Positions 6,363 to 13,700 of a DNA stretch of 14,096 bases are shown here, piece after piece; within the stretch, counting starts at the first letter, position 1; each line of letters opens with the position of its first letter. Below the pieces are notes generated by a model that saw only the letters and a program-made list of their open reading frames with translations, searched no databases and was not told the DNA's origin. Location of the stretch: positions 1 through 14,096 of the forward strand of contig JAGWVC010000099.1 of assembly GCA_018971065.1 (NCBI GenBank), written 5' to 3'. The translations under genes and the position numbers were made by a program. The DNA is from Sphingomonadales bacterium. Its GTDB lineage: Bacteria > Pseudomonadota > Alphaproteobacteria > Sphingomonadales > Sphingomonadaceae.

Positions 6363-7142
6363 ATGGCATTCGACATCCAGGACATCGATGAGACGCAGGC
6401 GCCGCTGCTGGATCACCTGATCGAGCTGCGCGCGCGGCTGCTGCGCGCGATTCTGGCGCTGGGGCTGGCGTTCTGCGTGTGCCTCTATTTCGTCAACGAC
6501 ATCTTCGGGCTGCTGGTCCAGCCGCTGCGCCATGCGTTCGGCAACGGCCAGGGCAAGCTGATCTACACCGGCTTCTACGAAGGGTTCTTCGTGGACATGA
6601 AGGTGGCGCTGTTCGCGGCTTTCTTCGTCAGCTTCCCGGTGATCGCCAACCAGATCTGGGCGTTCGTGGCGCCGGGATTGTACGCCAGCGAGAAGAAGGC
6701 GTTCCTGCCGTTTCTGGTGGCGACGCCGGTGCTGTTTCTGGCGGGCGGATCGCTGGCCTATTTCGTGGTGATGCCCACCGCGCTGCACTGGCTGCTGGGC
6801 TTCGGCGGCAACAAGGGCGGCGTGGAAGTGACGGCGATGCCGTCGATCGGCGATTACCTGGGCATCGCCATGCAGTTCATCCTGGTGTTCGGCGTTTCGT
6901 TCCTGCTGCCGGTGCTGCTGCTGCTGCTGAACCGCGCCGGGCTGGTGACGCGCACCCAGCTTTCGGGGGCGCGGCGTTACGTGATCGTCGGCATCGTCGC
7001 GATGGCGGCGGTGTTGACACCGCCCGACGTTGCCTCGCAGCTGATGCTGGCGATTCCGATGTTCCTGCTGTTCGAAGGCTCGCTGGTGGTGATGTGGCTG
7101 GGTGAGCGCAAGGCGGCCAAGGCCGCGCCGGTGGCGGAGTAG
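6363..7142 (+). CDS. tatC: Sec-independent protein translocase subunit TatC
   Basis: 259 aa, six-helix inner-membrane protein and core of the Tat receptor. The cytoplasmic N-terminus has the signature LLDHLIELRARLLRA (15-29), with Glu21 at the position that binds the twin-arginine motif. A second key acidic residue, Glu110, is in FVAPGLYASEKK (101-112). FPVIANQIWAF (91-101) and LTPPDVASQ (218-226) are also diagnostic. Six hydrophobic segments lie near residues 27-44, 79-100, 113-138, 164-190, 203-219 and 226-246, in the family arrangement. The short charged tail (GERKAAKAAPVAE) is cytoplasmic. It is the last gene of the plus-strand block. Its stop is separated by a single base from the stop of the convergent gene, leaving no room for an independent terminator. 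Confidence 0.97.
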   Translation: MAFDIQDIDETQAPLLDHLIELRARLLRAILALGLAFCVCLYFVNDIFGLLVQPLRHAFGNGQGKLIYTGFYEGFFVDMKVALFAAFFVSFPVIANQIWAFVAPGLYASEKKAFLPFLVATPVLFLAGGSLAYFVVMPTALHWLLGFGGNKGGVEVTAMPSIGDYLGIAMQFILVFGVSFLLPVLLLLLNRAGLVTRTQLSGARRYVIVGIVAMAAVLTPPDVASQLMLAIPMFLLFEGSLVVMWLGERKAAKAAPVAE

Positions 7143-7143
7143 G

Positions 7144-8181
7144 TCAGCGCCCTTCCGGTGCAGGCCCCTGCCCTGCCGCCGCCGCGCCCCAGACCTTGCG
7201 GCCGCCGACCCAGGTTTCGGCGACTTTCGCCGCGCGCAGGTCGCTGGCGGACGACAGTTCCGGATCGGCATCGACCAGCACGAAATCGGCGCGCGCGCCC
7301 GCCGTCAGCCGGCCAAGTCGGCCTTCGGCGAACAGCGTCTGCGCGGCATCGATTGTAAGCCGCTTCAGCACGGCGGTGCGATCCAGCCCGGCGGCCATCT
7401 CCGCCAGCGGTTCGGGAAGCGTGGCGGGCACCGTGGCTTCGATGCGCCAGCGGCGATCGCCCTGATAAGTCTGCGCCAGTTCGTCGATTGCCTTCTGCAC
7501 GGTTGGCGCGGCGGTGGCATTGGCAATCACGGTGGGCTGGAAATGGTCCATCGCGGCGCGGCTCATCCAGTTCTTGAGCTGGACTTCGGATGCCGGGGTG
7601 GGGTTGGCGGCGGCTTCCAGCAGCACGCCGGTGGCGCGCAGGTGATCGTCGTAGAGCCACGGCGTGGGGCGCGGCCCGGCGATCAGCGTCATCGCGCTGG
7701 TGCCGGCGGCATAGGTGACGATGCGGATGGACAGGCGCCCCTCGTCCCCGGCGCGGCGCCAGGCCTGCCAGTCCTCGATCGTGGTGCCCATGTCGGCAAC
7801 GGTGGTGATGCCGCGCGCCAGCAGGCGCGGTTGCAGCGTGGCCAGCGCGAGGTCGCGATCCTCGGGGCGCGGCGGGGGCAGTGGTCCGGCATTGGCCGGG
7901 GTGATCGCCGCCAGCGCCACCGGCATCAGCCGCAGCGCCGGGACGATGAACCCCGGCAGCAGCGTGCGCTGGCGGCCATCGACCGCGAAATCGGCGCGCG
8001 GGCGCTTGTCGCCGGCGTGGAGCACCTGCGCCACGCGGCCATCGTTGGCGATCAGCAGGCCGGTGAAACGGTCAAGCCGGCCATCGGCGGTGAAAGTGAG
8101 GCCGTTGACGCGATCGACCAGCGTATCGGCGGCGGCGGGACTGGACAGCGCGAGGAGAAGCGCGACAAGGCCGCGCTTCAC
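7144..8181 (-). CDS. Secreted amidohydrolase-like protein, probably a pseudoenzyme
   Basis: 345 aa from a GTG start overlapping the upstream stop (GTGA, 8178-8181). Residues 1-18 form a Sec signal peptide (MKRGLVALLLALSSPAAA, cleavage before Asp19), so it should be periplasmic. The scaffold is that of YtcJ-like amidohydrolases: TLLPGF at 73-78, an ARGITTVADMG strand (122-132), GDRRWRIE (241-248) and the late GRLTAGARADFVLVDADP (290-307). Where active members have LPGFIDAHGH, this reads LPGFIVPALR; the family's VHAIGD and RIEHAQ positions read VIANAT and RIEATV. Only three histidines remain (56, 180, 213). It is ~200 residues shorter than the usual ~540, the loss falling around metal-ligand segments. 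The frame is intact, so this is unlikely to be a fresh pseudogene. Family consensus is recalled, not computed. Confidence 0.8.
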   Translation of the reverse strand: MKRGLVALLLALSSPAAADTLVDRVNGLTFTADGRLDRFTGLLIANDGRVAQVLHAGDKRPRADFAVDGRQRTLLPGFIVPALRLMPVALAAITPANAGPLPPPRPEDRDLALATLQPRLLARGITTVADMGTTIEDWQAWRRAGDEGRLSIRIVTYAAGTSAMTLIAGPRPTPWLYDDHLRATGVLLEAAANPTPASEVQLKNWMSRAAMDHFQPTVIANATAAPTVQKAIDELAQTYQGDRRWRIEATVPATLPEPLAEMAAGLDRTAVLKRLTIDAAQTLFAEGRLGRLTAGARADFVLVDADPELSSASDLRAAKVAETWVGGRKVWGAAAAGQGPAPEGR

Positions 8182-9077
8182 TTGCCGCCTTTCCGCGGCA
8201 GGCGGCGAACGAGCGCGCTGGTATCCTGCCGACCGCCGCCCATCGCCTGCACATCGGCATAGAACTGATCGACCAGGCTGGTGACCGGCAGCGAGACGCC
8301 GAGCGAGCGCCCTTCGTCGAGCGCGAGGCCGAGGTCCTTGCGCATCCAGTCGATCGCGAAGCCGAAACCGTCGAAACGATCCTCGGCCATCGATTGCCAG
8401 CGGTTGTCCATTTCCCACGATTGCGCGGCGCCGCCCGAGATCGCCTCGTAGACCTTGGCCATGTCGAGATGGCTGGCCTGGGCCATGCGCAACGCTTCCG
8501 ATACCCCGGCCACCACCCCGGCGATGCAGATCTGGTTGGCCATCTTGGTGAGTTGCCCGGCGCCGGACTTGCCGACGTGAACGATGCGCCGCGAATAGGC
8601 TGCCATCACCGGGCGCGCCGCCTCGATCGCGTCGGGGCGGCCGCCGCACATCAGCGTGAGCGTGCCGTTTTCGGCACCGATCTGCGAGCCGGTCATCGGC
8701 GCATCGACGCACTTCACCTGAAGGTCGCGCGCTTCCACCGCGATCTGGCGGGCGATTCGCGCCGAGACCGTGGTGTGATCGACGAACACGCCGCCGGGCT
8801 TCAGCGTGGAGAACGCGCCCTGCGGCCCCAGCACGACATCGGCGAGATCGTCATCGTTGCCGACGCAGGTGATGACCATTTCGGCATCGGCGGCGGCTTC
8901 GGCCGGGCTGGCGGCGACGGTGACGGCTATATCCGGATGGGCATCGCGCCAGCGATCGGCGCGGCCGGGCGAACGGTTGTAGATGGTGAGCGCGTGGCCG
9001 GCACGGCCGATATGGCGCGCGATCGGCCCGCCCATCACGCCGAGGCCGATCATCGATACGCGCTTGGGTTCGGTCAT
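8178..9077 (-). CDS. NAD(P)-dependent oxidoreductase, 3-hydroxyisobutyrate dehydrogenase family
   Basis: 299-aa beta-hydroxyacid dehydrogenase, oxidising a 3-hydroxy acid or, for the glyoxylate/succinic-semialdehyde reductase branch, reducing a small aldehyde acid. The N-terminal Rossmann motif GLGVMGGPIA is at 11-20. NRSPGRA (34-40) after beta-2 puts Arg35 where NADP(H)-preferring members have it. The substrate loop DAPMTGSQIGAENGTL (125-140) is the family DAPVSGG-like motif with Thr replacing Ser. The catalytic lysine is Lys178 in GQLTKMANQI (174-183), and KDL (247-249) is the second conserved lysine. The domain order and length are normal. AGGGA (complement of 9084-9088) lies 6 nt before the ATG. 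Its stop overlaps the GTG of the amidohydrolase-like gene, so the two are made together. The substrate is unknown. Confidence 0.92.
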   Translation of the reverse strand: MTEPKRVSMIGLGVMGGPIARHIGRAGHALTIYNRSPGRADRWRDAHPDIAVTVAASPAEAAADAEMVITCVGNDDDLADVVLGPQGAFSTLKPGGVFVDHTTVSARIARQIAVEARDLQVKCVDAPMTGSQIGAENGTLTLMCGGRPDAIEAARPVMAAYSRRIVHVGKSGAGQLTKMANQICIAGVVAGVSEALRMAQASHLDMAKVYEAISGGAAQSWEMDNRWQSMAEDRFDGFGFAIDWMRKDLGLALDEGRSLGVSLPVTSLVDQFYADVQAMGGGRQDTSALVRRLPRKGGK

Positions 9078-9104
9078 GTCCGTTCCCTAGAGGATCGGCG
9101 GCGA

Positions 9105-9120
9105 TCAGGCCAGAGCCTGA
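9105..9120 (-). terminator. Small hairpin after the efflux genes
   Basis: TCAGGC (9105-9110) and GCCTGA (9115-9120) are exact reverse complements around CAGA, 6 nt past the stop of the outer-membrane factor gene and upstream of the oxidoreductase ribosome binding site. There is no T-run, so it is at best a weak terminator or a processing site separating the efflux genes from the two-gene unit downstream. The 49-nt gap permits read-through. Confidence 0.3.
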
Positions 9121-9126
9121 AGCATC

Positions 9127-10542
9127 CTACCAGCCGCCGCCCAGCGCCAGGAACAGCGTGACCTGGCCTGATGCCACGTCGGCCCGCGCGGCGGCTTCGG
9201 CGGCGCGGGCGGCGATGGCGCCCTGCTGCACGCCAAGGTCGGCCAGCAGCGGACTGCGCCCCGCCAGACGCAGCCGCCGCGCCTGATCGGCGGCGGTTTC
9301 CGCCTGCGCGCGCGCCGCCGCGATGGCGCGGGCGCGGTCGAGATCGCGGGCATAGCCGTTCAGCGCGGTTTCGGTTTCACGCAGGGCCTCCAGCACGGTG
9401 CCGTCGAACCGGGCCAGTTCGGCGTCAGCATCGGCATCGGCGGCGCGCACCCGGGCGCGGGCGCCTTGGCCGGGGAAGTTCCACGCGATCAGCGAGCCGA
9501 GGCTCCAGAAGTTGGCGGCGGCCTGGCCAAGATCCTTGAGGAAGCCGCTGGACCCGGCACCGGCGCCGAGGGTGACGCTGGGGTACAGCTCTGCCGTGGC
9601 AACGCCGATGCGGGCGGTGGCGGCGGCCAACCGGCGTTCCGCCGCGCGGATGTCGGGGCGGCGGCGCAACAGCGCGGCGCCGTCGCCCACCGGCACCGGG
9701 CCGGCCAGCACCGGGATATGATCGCACCCGGCGGCCGCGCGCGGATAGTCTGCCGGAACATGGCCGGTGAGGTAGACGAGACGGTACAGCGCCGCCTGCT
9801 GCCGGGCGGCATGGCCGGGCAGCGTGGCGAGCACCTGATCGCGCCGGGCGGTGGCCAGTGTCACCGCGTCCACCGTGCCGCGCCCGCCTTGCGCCAGCCG
9901 CAGCGTGGCCTGAAGCGCGTGATCCTGAAGCGCCAGCGCCTCGCGGGCGAGCGCGAGGTCCTCGCCGGCGGCGCAGGCGCCGAGATAGGCGCGCGCCACG
10001 TCGGCCGCGACAGTGACCCGCACCGCATCGCGGGTGGCGGCAACCGCCGCTTCGGAGGCGTGCGCGGCCTCGACCGTGCGGCGGATGCCGCCGAACAGAT
10101 CGACCTGATAGGCCACGCGCACCCCGGCATCGCCCAGCGTTGCCACCGGCAGCGGTTCGGCCTGAAGGAACGATTCGCCCGACAGCCGTGCGCGTTCCGC
10201 CGCGACCGACACGCCGATGTCGGGCTCATGCCGGGCTTCGGCGGCGCTGGTGACCGCGCGGGCGCGTTCGAGGTTGGCCGCGGCGATGCGAAGATCGGTA
10301 TTGGCGGCGAGCGCCTGCTGTTCCAGATCGTCCAGCACCGGATCGTTGTAGAGGTGCCACCAGCGATCGGGCAGCGGCGCGGCGGTGGCGACGCCGGGCG
10401 CGGCTTCGGCGAAGGGGGCCTGCGCCGCCGGGGCGCGGACCACGGCCTGATCGGGCACGCGGTAGTTCGGCCCGACGGTGGTGCAGGCGGCGAGCGCCAG
10501 CGCGGCGGCGAGCGCGGGCAGATGGCGCGAATAGCCGATCAT
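9127..10542 (-). CDS. Outer-membrane efflux lipoprotein, NodT family
   Basis: 471 aa. TolC-like outer-membrane factor giving a drug or acid exporter its exit duct. The N-terminus is a lipoprotein signal with lipobox LAAC (17-20); Cys20 is followed by Thr, so retention by the inner-membrane Asp+2 rule is not expected. TVGPNYRVP (22-30) is a hallmark of the NodT group. The body shows the two repeats of this family, each rich in Ala/Arg heptad-like helices, with LRIAAANLERARA and YQVDLFGGIRR in the first. RRRPDIRAAERRLAAA and YPSVTLGAGAGSSGF open the second, where IAWNFPGQGARAR replaces the usual WxxPLFDGGRxxA. The start is set by the ATGA overlap with the adaptor gene. It ends GGGW. It is the last gene of the exporter operon and would complete the pump. 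Confidence 0.93.
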   Translation of the reverse strand: MIGYSRHLPALAAALALAACTTVGPNYRVPDQAVVRAPAAQAPFAEAAPGVATAAPLPDRWWHLYNDPVLDDLEQQALAANTDLRIAAANLERARAVTSAAEARHEPDIGVSVAAERARLSGESFLQAEPLPVATLGDAGVRVAYQVDLFGGIRRTVEAAHASEAAVAATRDAVRVTVAADVARAYLGACAAGEDLALAREALALQDHALQATLRLAQGGRGTVDAVTLATARRDQVLATLPGHAARQQAALYRLVYLTGHVPADYPRAAAGCDHIPVLAGPVPVGDGAALLRRRPDIRAAERRLAAATARIGVATAELYPSVTLGAGAGSSGFLKDLGQAAANFWSLGSLIAWNFPGQGARARVRAADADADAELARFDGTVLEALRETETALNGYARDLDRARAIAAARAQAETAADQARRLRLAGRSPLLADLGVQQGAIAARAAEAAARADVASGQVTLFLALGGGW

Positions 10543-11438
10543 CGGCGTGCCCCGGCATCGTCGCGCGCCAGGGTGACGGCGGCGGTGCGCCCCGCCACCA
10601 GCGCCAGCCCGGCGGGGCGCTGGTCGATGGCGATGCGCACCGGGACGCGCTGCGCCAGCCGCACCCAACTGAAGGTGGGGTTGATGCTGGGCAGCAGGTT
10701 GGCGCCGCCGGTGCGGTCGCGGTCCTCAATGGCGGCGGCGATCGAGGTGACATGGCCGTGCAGCACGCCGGATTCGCCCATGATGCGCACGGTTGCCGCC
10801 TGGCCGACGTGGACGTGCGCCAGCCGGGTCTCCTCGAAATAGCCCTCAATCCGCAGCGAGCGCGAATCGATCAGCGCCAGCACCGGCTTGCCCGGGCCGA
10901 CATAATCGCCGGCGCGCAGCGTCAGGTCGGACAGCACGCCATCGGCCGGGGCCAGCACCAGCGTGCGCCGCAGGTTGAGCGCGGCCAGATCGCGGGCGGT
11001 GCGCGCTTCATCCAGCGCGGCGGCGCCTTGCGCCACTTTGGCATCGGCCTGCTGCGCCACTTCGGCGGGGACCAGTTCGCCAAGCTGGCGATTGCGCGCC
11101 GCTTCCTGCCGCGCCTCGTGCAGCGCCGCCTGCTGCGCGGCCACCACGCCCTGCGCCTGCCGCAGCGCCAGCGCATAGCGATCGCGGTCGATCTGGAACA
11201 GCGGCTGGCCGCGCCGGACCGGCTGGTCGTTGGCGACGAACACCCGGCCGACCAGCCCGGCGACATCGGGCGCCACCTGGACGATGTCGGCGCGCACCCG
11301 GCCGTCGCGGGTCCACGGATCGGACTCGTAACGTGCCCACAACGCGCGGCCGGCGAACAGCGCGGCGACCAGGACGGCGCCGGTGACCGCCAGTTGGACG
11401 GTCTGGCGCAGGCGGGGATGGATCGTGCGGGGGGTCAT
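10539..11438 (-). CDS. HlyD/AaeA-type periplasmic adaptor (membrane fusion protein)
   Basis: 299 aa. It links the inner-membrane transporter to the outer-membrane channel. A single N-terminal anchor helix lies at about 13-34 (TVQLAVTGAVLVAALFAGRA). Next comes DPWTRDGRVRADIVQVAPDV (40-59), a stretch typical of AaeA/EmrA-like adaptors of FUSC pumps. VAGLVGRVFVANDQPVRRGQ (59-78) begins the lipoyl domain, and an Ala/Gln/Arg-rich helical hairpin spans about 86-157. The second lipoyl half is LVLAPADGVLSDLTLRAGDY (160-179), and the beta-barrel ends with INPTFSWVRLAQRVPVRIA (252-270), also diagnostic. The start is fixed by the ATGA overlap with the DUF1656 gene, and its own stop overlaps the outer-membrane factor. 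E. coli aaeA is the closest recognisable relative; orthology is not claimed. Confidence 0.93.
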   Translation of the reverse strand: MTPRTIHPRLRQTVQLAVTGAVLVAALFAGRALWARYESDPWTRDGRVRADIVQVAPDVAGLVGRVFVANDQPVRRGQPLFQIDRDRYALALRQAQGVVAAQQAALHEARQEAARNRQLGELVPAEVAQQADAKVAQGAAALDEARTARDLAALNLRRTLVLAPADGVLSDLTLRAGDYVGPGKPVLALIDSRSLRIEGYFEETRLAHVHVGQAATVRIMGESGVLHGHVTSIAAAIEDRDRTGGANLLPSINPTFSWVRLAQRVPVRIAIDQRPAGLALVAGRTAAVTLARDDAGARR

Positions 11439-11659
11439 GAGCGATGGCTTCCGGTCAGCAGGGAGAACGGCGAGGCGATGAGCGCGGCCCAGACGCACAC
11501 GAACAACGCCACGTCGAACAGCGCCGGGTGCCAGACCCAGCGATAGGCGCCGACCAGCACCAGCAGGCGGTGGAGCGCCAGCGTTGCCGCCAGCGCGACG
11601 AGTGCCGAGACCGGCAGCGCGGCGAGGTAGACGCCGCCGATGGCGAGTTCCCAGTTCAT
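11435..11659 (-). CDS. DUF1656 / AaeX-like small membrane protein
   Basis: 74 aa. Small inner-membrane protein almost always encoded beside FUSC transporters and HlyD adaptors; its biochemical role is unproven. Two hydrophobic helices are visible, at about residues 7-30 (IGGVYLAALPVSALVALAAT) and 45-64 (PALFDVALFVCVWAALIASP), joined by a basic turn (RLLVLVGAYRWVWH). MNWELAIGGVYL matches the family pattern of a short acidic lead (E at 4) before the first helix. The position between transporter and adaptor, with ATGA overlaps on both sides (11656-11659 and 11435-11438), is exactly that of aaeX in E. coli-type loci. The coupling suggests near-equal synthesis with both partners. Confidence 0.9.
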   Translation of the reverse strand: MNWELAIGGVYLAALPVSALVALAATLALHRLLVLVGAYRWVWHPALFDVALFVCVWAALIASPFSLLTGSHRS

Positions 11660-13698
11660 GCCGCGCCGGCCGGGGTGGGGGCGACGTAGCCCGGCGCATC
11701 GGGGAACAGGTTGCGGCGCAGCGCCACCAGCGCGGCGAGGCCGTGGGTGCGGTCGGCAGGGGTGGCGGTTTCCGCGCCGATCAGCAGCGCCAGTGCCCGG
11801 TCGATCTGGGGCAGCAGCGCCGGTGCGGGCGCGGTGAACAATTCGCCCGGCGGCGCGGTGCGGAAATGGACGGCGGCGGTGCGGAGCAGGCGCATGACCG
11901 CGACGCGGGGGCGGCGCTGGCGGCCAAGCTGCTGCACCAGTTCGCGAACCGCGACGATGTTCATCATCAGCCGCAAGGCGCGCAGGCCGCGATCGGCCAG
12001 GTTGGCGCCGTGCGCATCGGCATTGCCCAGCCGGGGGGTAAGCAGGGCAAGCTGATCGACCGTGCGCGCCAGCACGGCATCGCCGTCGGGCGGCGCGGCG
12101 GCTTCGGCCAGTCGCAGCAGATCGCGCCGGACCTGCCGCAGCAGCCGGGTGATGGCGACATCGGCACCCAGGCTGCGCACCGTGGCGGTGACGGCGGCGG
12201 CGCACCCCACCGCGACGAGCTGGGCCAGGTTGATGTTCAGGAAGCGCGCGAAATCGGCGGTGAAGCTTTCCTGAAGCGCCAGCGCATTGCACAGGCCGAT
12301 CAGCACCGGCATCGCCAGCGCGCCATAGCGCGGATGGGGGATCAGCACGCCCAGCGCCAGCAGTGCCGGGGCCAGCGCCAGGCACAGTTCGGCAAAGCCG
12401 TCGATCGCCGGCAGCACCGCGAACATATAGACCGCCGCCAGCGGCACCGATGCCAGCAGGCAGCCGCCGAAGCGCAGGATGGCCGGCACCGGGTTGTCGA
12501 GCGCGGCAAACATGCAGCAGAACACCGCGGTCAGCATCGCCGCGCCGGCGCCATCGGCCCAGCCGGTGCCGATCCACAGCGCGCAGCAGGCGAAGATGGC
12601 GATCACCGCCGCCGCGCCCGAAAGCGCGGCGAACGGAATGTCGCGGTGGAAGCGCGGCGCGGGGGCGGCCGCCACCGCCGCCTGCAGGCCGGGCGGCAGC
12701 GGGGTCAACGGATCGTCGAGATGGCGCAGCAGCGCGCGGCATTCGCCCAGCGCGACAACCGCCTGTTCCAGCCGGCCCAGCAGGCTGGCGGCCAGCAGGT
12801 CGTTCCAGCCGGCGCGGCCCGGATCGATGGTCTGTCGATCGATGCGCTGCCGCAGCGCGGGCAGGCCCGCAAGCGGCGAACCGGCATCGAGCCATTGCCC
12901 GGTTGCGGCCAGCGTGGCGTCCAGTTCGCGTCCCCCCCGGCCGGCCAGCGCCTGTCGCCGATCGGCCAGCCCCGACAGCAGCGGGATCAGCAGCAGCATT
13001 CGCGCCAGCAGCGCGCGCACCGCGCCGGTGGTCTCACGCAGGTGCGAGGTGTCGAACGGCAGGTGAGTGGCCAGCAGTTCCAGTTCCACGACATCGACCG
13101 CAAGGTGGCGGCGATCGCTGGCGACGCGCAGGCCGGATGCGCCGGCGAGGCAATCGCGCAGCCAGCCCTCGGCATCGTCGAGCCAGGCCGCCACCAGCCC
13201 GCGCAGGGCATCGCCCACCGGGCGCGGAAACAGCACACTGTGCGTCAGCGTCGCGCACAGGATGCCCAGGACGATCTCGGTGACGCGCGCGCTGGCGGTA
13301 TCGAAGATCGCCTCCGGCCGATCGACGCAGGGAAACGCGATGATCGCGGCGGTGTAGCCCGCCAGCATCAGCACATAGGCGCGCGGGCTGCGATCGAGCA
13401 GCGACACGAACAGGCAGGCGCCCACCCATGCCGCCAGCGCCAGGCTGAGCAGCAGCGGCGCGTTGACCAGCGCCGGCACCAGCGCCACGGCGGCGGCGGC
13501 GCCGATGAAGGTGCCGAACACGCGGTAGACCGCCTTGGAACGGGTGGCCCCGGCCAGCGGGTGGCTGACGATGTAGGCGGTGGTCATCGCCCAGTAGGGC
13601 GCGGGCAGGCCGGCGGAGAACCCGATCAGCAGCGCCAGCATGGCCGCGGCCAGGCAGTTGAACGAAAACACCAGGGCTGCCGTCCGGCCGCCGGGCAT
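11656..13698 (-). CDS. FUSC-family inner-membrane transporter (AaeB-like aromatic acid exporter)
   Basis: 680 aa. Predicted proton-driven exporter subunit. In E. coli the relative AaeB exports p-hydroxybenzoate and related aromatic acids. It has the family's duplicated plan: a first cluster of membrane helices at about 10-155 (starting LVFSFNCLAAAMLALLIGFS; PYWAMTTAYIVSHPLAGATR at 34-53 is the FUSC signature). A long soluble, Arg/Leu-rich region follows at about 160-350, then a second helix cluster at about 354-475 (IPFAALSGAAAVIAIFACCA onward). The cytoplasmic C-terminal domain runs to 680. TRSKAVYRVFGTFIGA (52-67) is also typical. The length fits AaeB-like proteins. It starts 2 nt after the MarR stop, and GGAAG in that gene's tail may serve as a weak ribosome site. 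The substrate is inferred from the family only. Confidence 0.93.
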   Translation of the reverse strand: MPGGRTAALVFSFNCLAAAMLALLIGFSAGLPAPYWAMTTAYIVSHPLAGATRSKAVYRVFGTFIGAAAAVALVPALVNAPLLLSLALAAWVGACLFVSLLDRSPRAYVLMLAGYTAAIIAFPCVDRPEAIFDTASARVTEIVLGILCATLTHSVLFPRPVGDALRGLVAAWLDDAEGWLRDCLAGASGLRVASDRRHLAVDVVELELLATHLPFDTSHLRETTGAVRALLARMLLLIPLLSGLADRRQALAGRGGRELDATLAATGQWLDAGSPLAGLPALRQRIDRQTIDPGRAGWNDLLAASLLGRLEQAVVALGECRALLRHLDDPLTPLPPGLQAAVAAAPAPRFHRDIPFAALSGAAAVIAIFACCALWIGTGWADGAGAAMLTAVFCCMFAALDNPVPAILRFGGCLLASVPLAAVYMFAVLPAIDGFAELCLALAPALLALGVLIPHPRYGALAMPVLIGLCNALALQESFTADFARFLNINLAQLVAVGCAAAVTATVRSLGADVAITRLLRQVRRDLLRLAEAAAPPDGDAVLARTVDQLALLTPRLGNADAHGANLADRGLRALRLMMNIVAVRELVQQLGRQRRPRVAVMRLLRTAAVHFRTAPPGELFTAPAPALLPQIDRALALLIGAETATPADRTHGLAALVALRRNLFPDAPGYVAPTPAGAA

Positions 13699-13700
13699 GG

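Noticed and set aside
4740..7271. 843-codon open frame on the minus strand opposite scpA-scpB-tatABC
   Set aside because: It is antisense to six well-recognised motif-bearing plus-strand proteins' region; its translation is Gln/Arg/His-rich low complexity, the usual GC-codon shadow.
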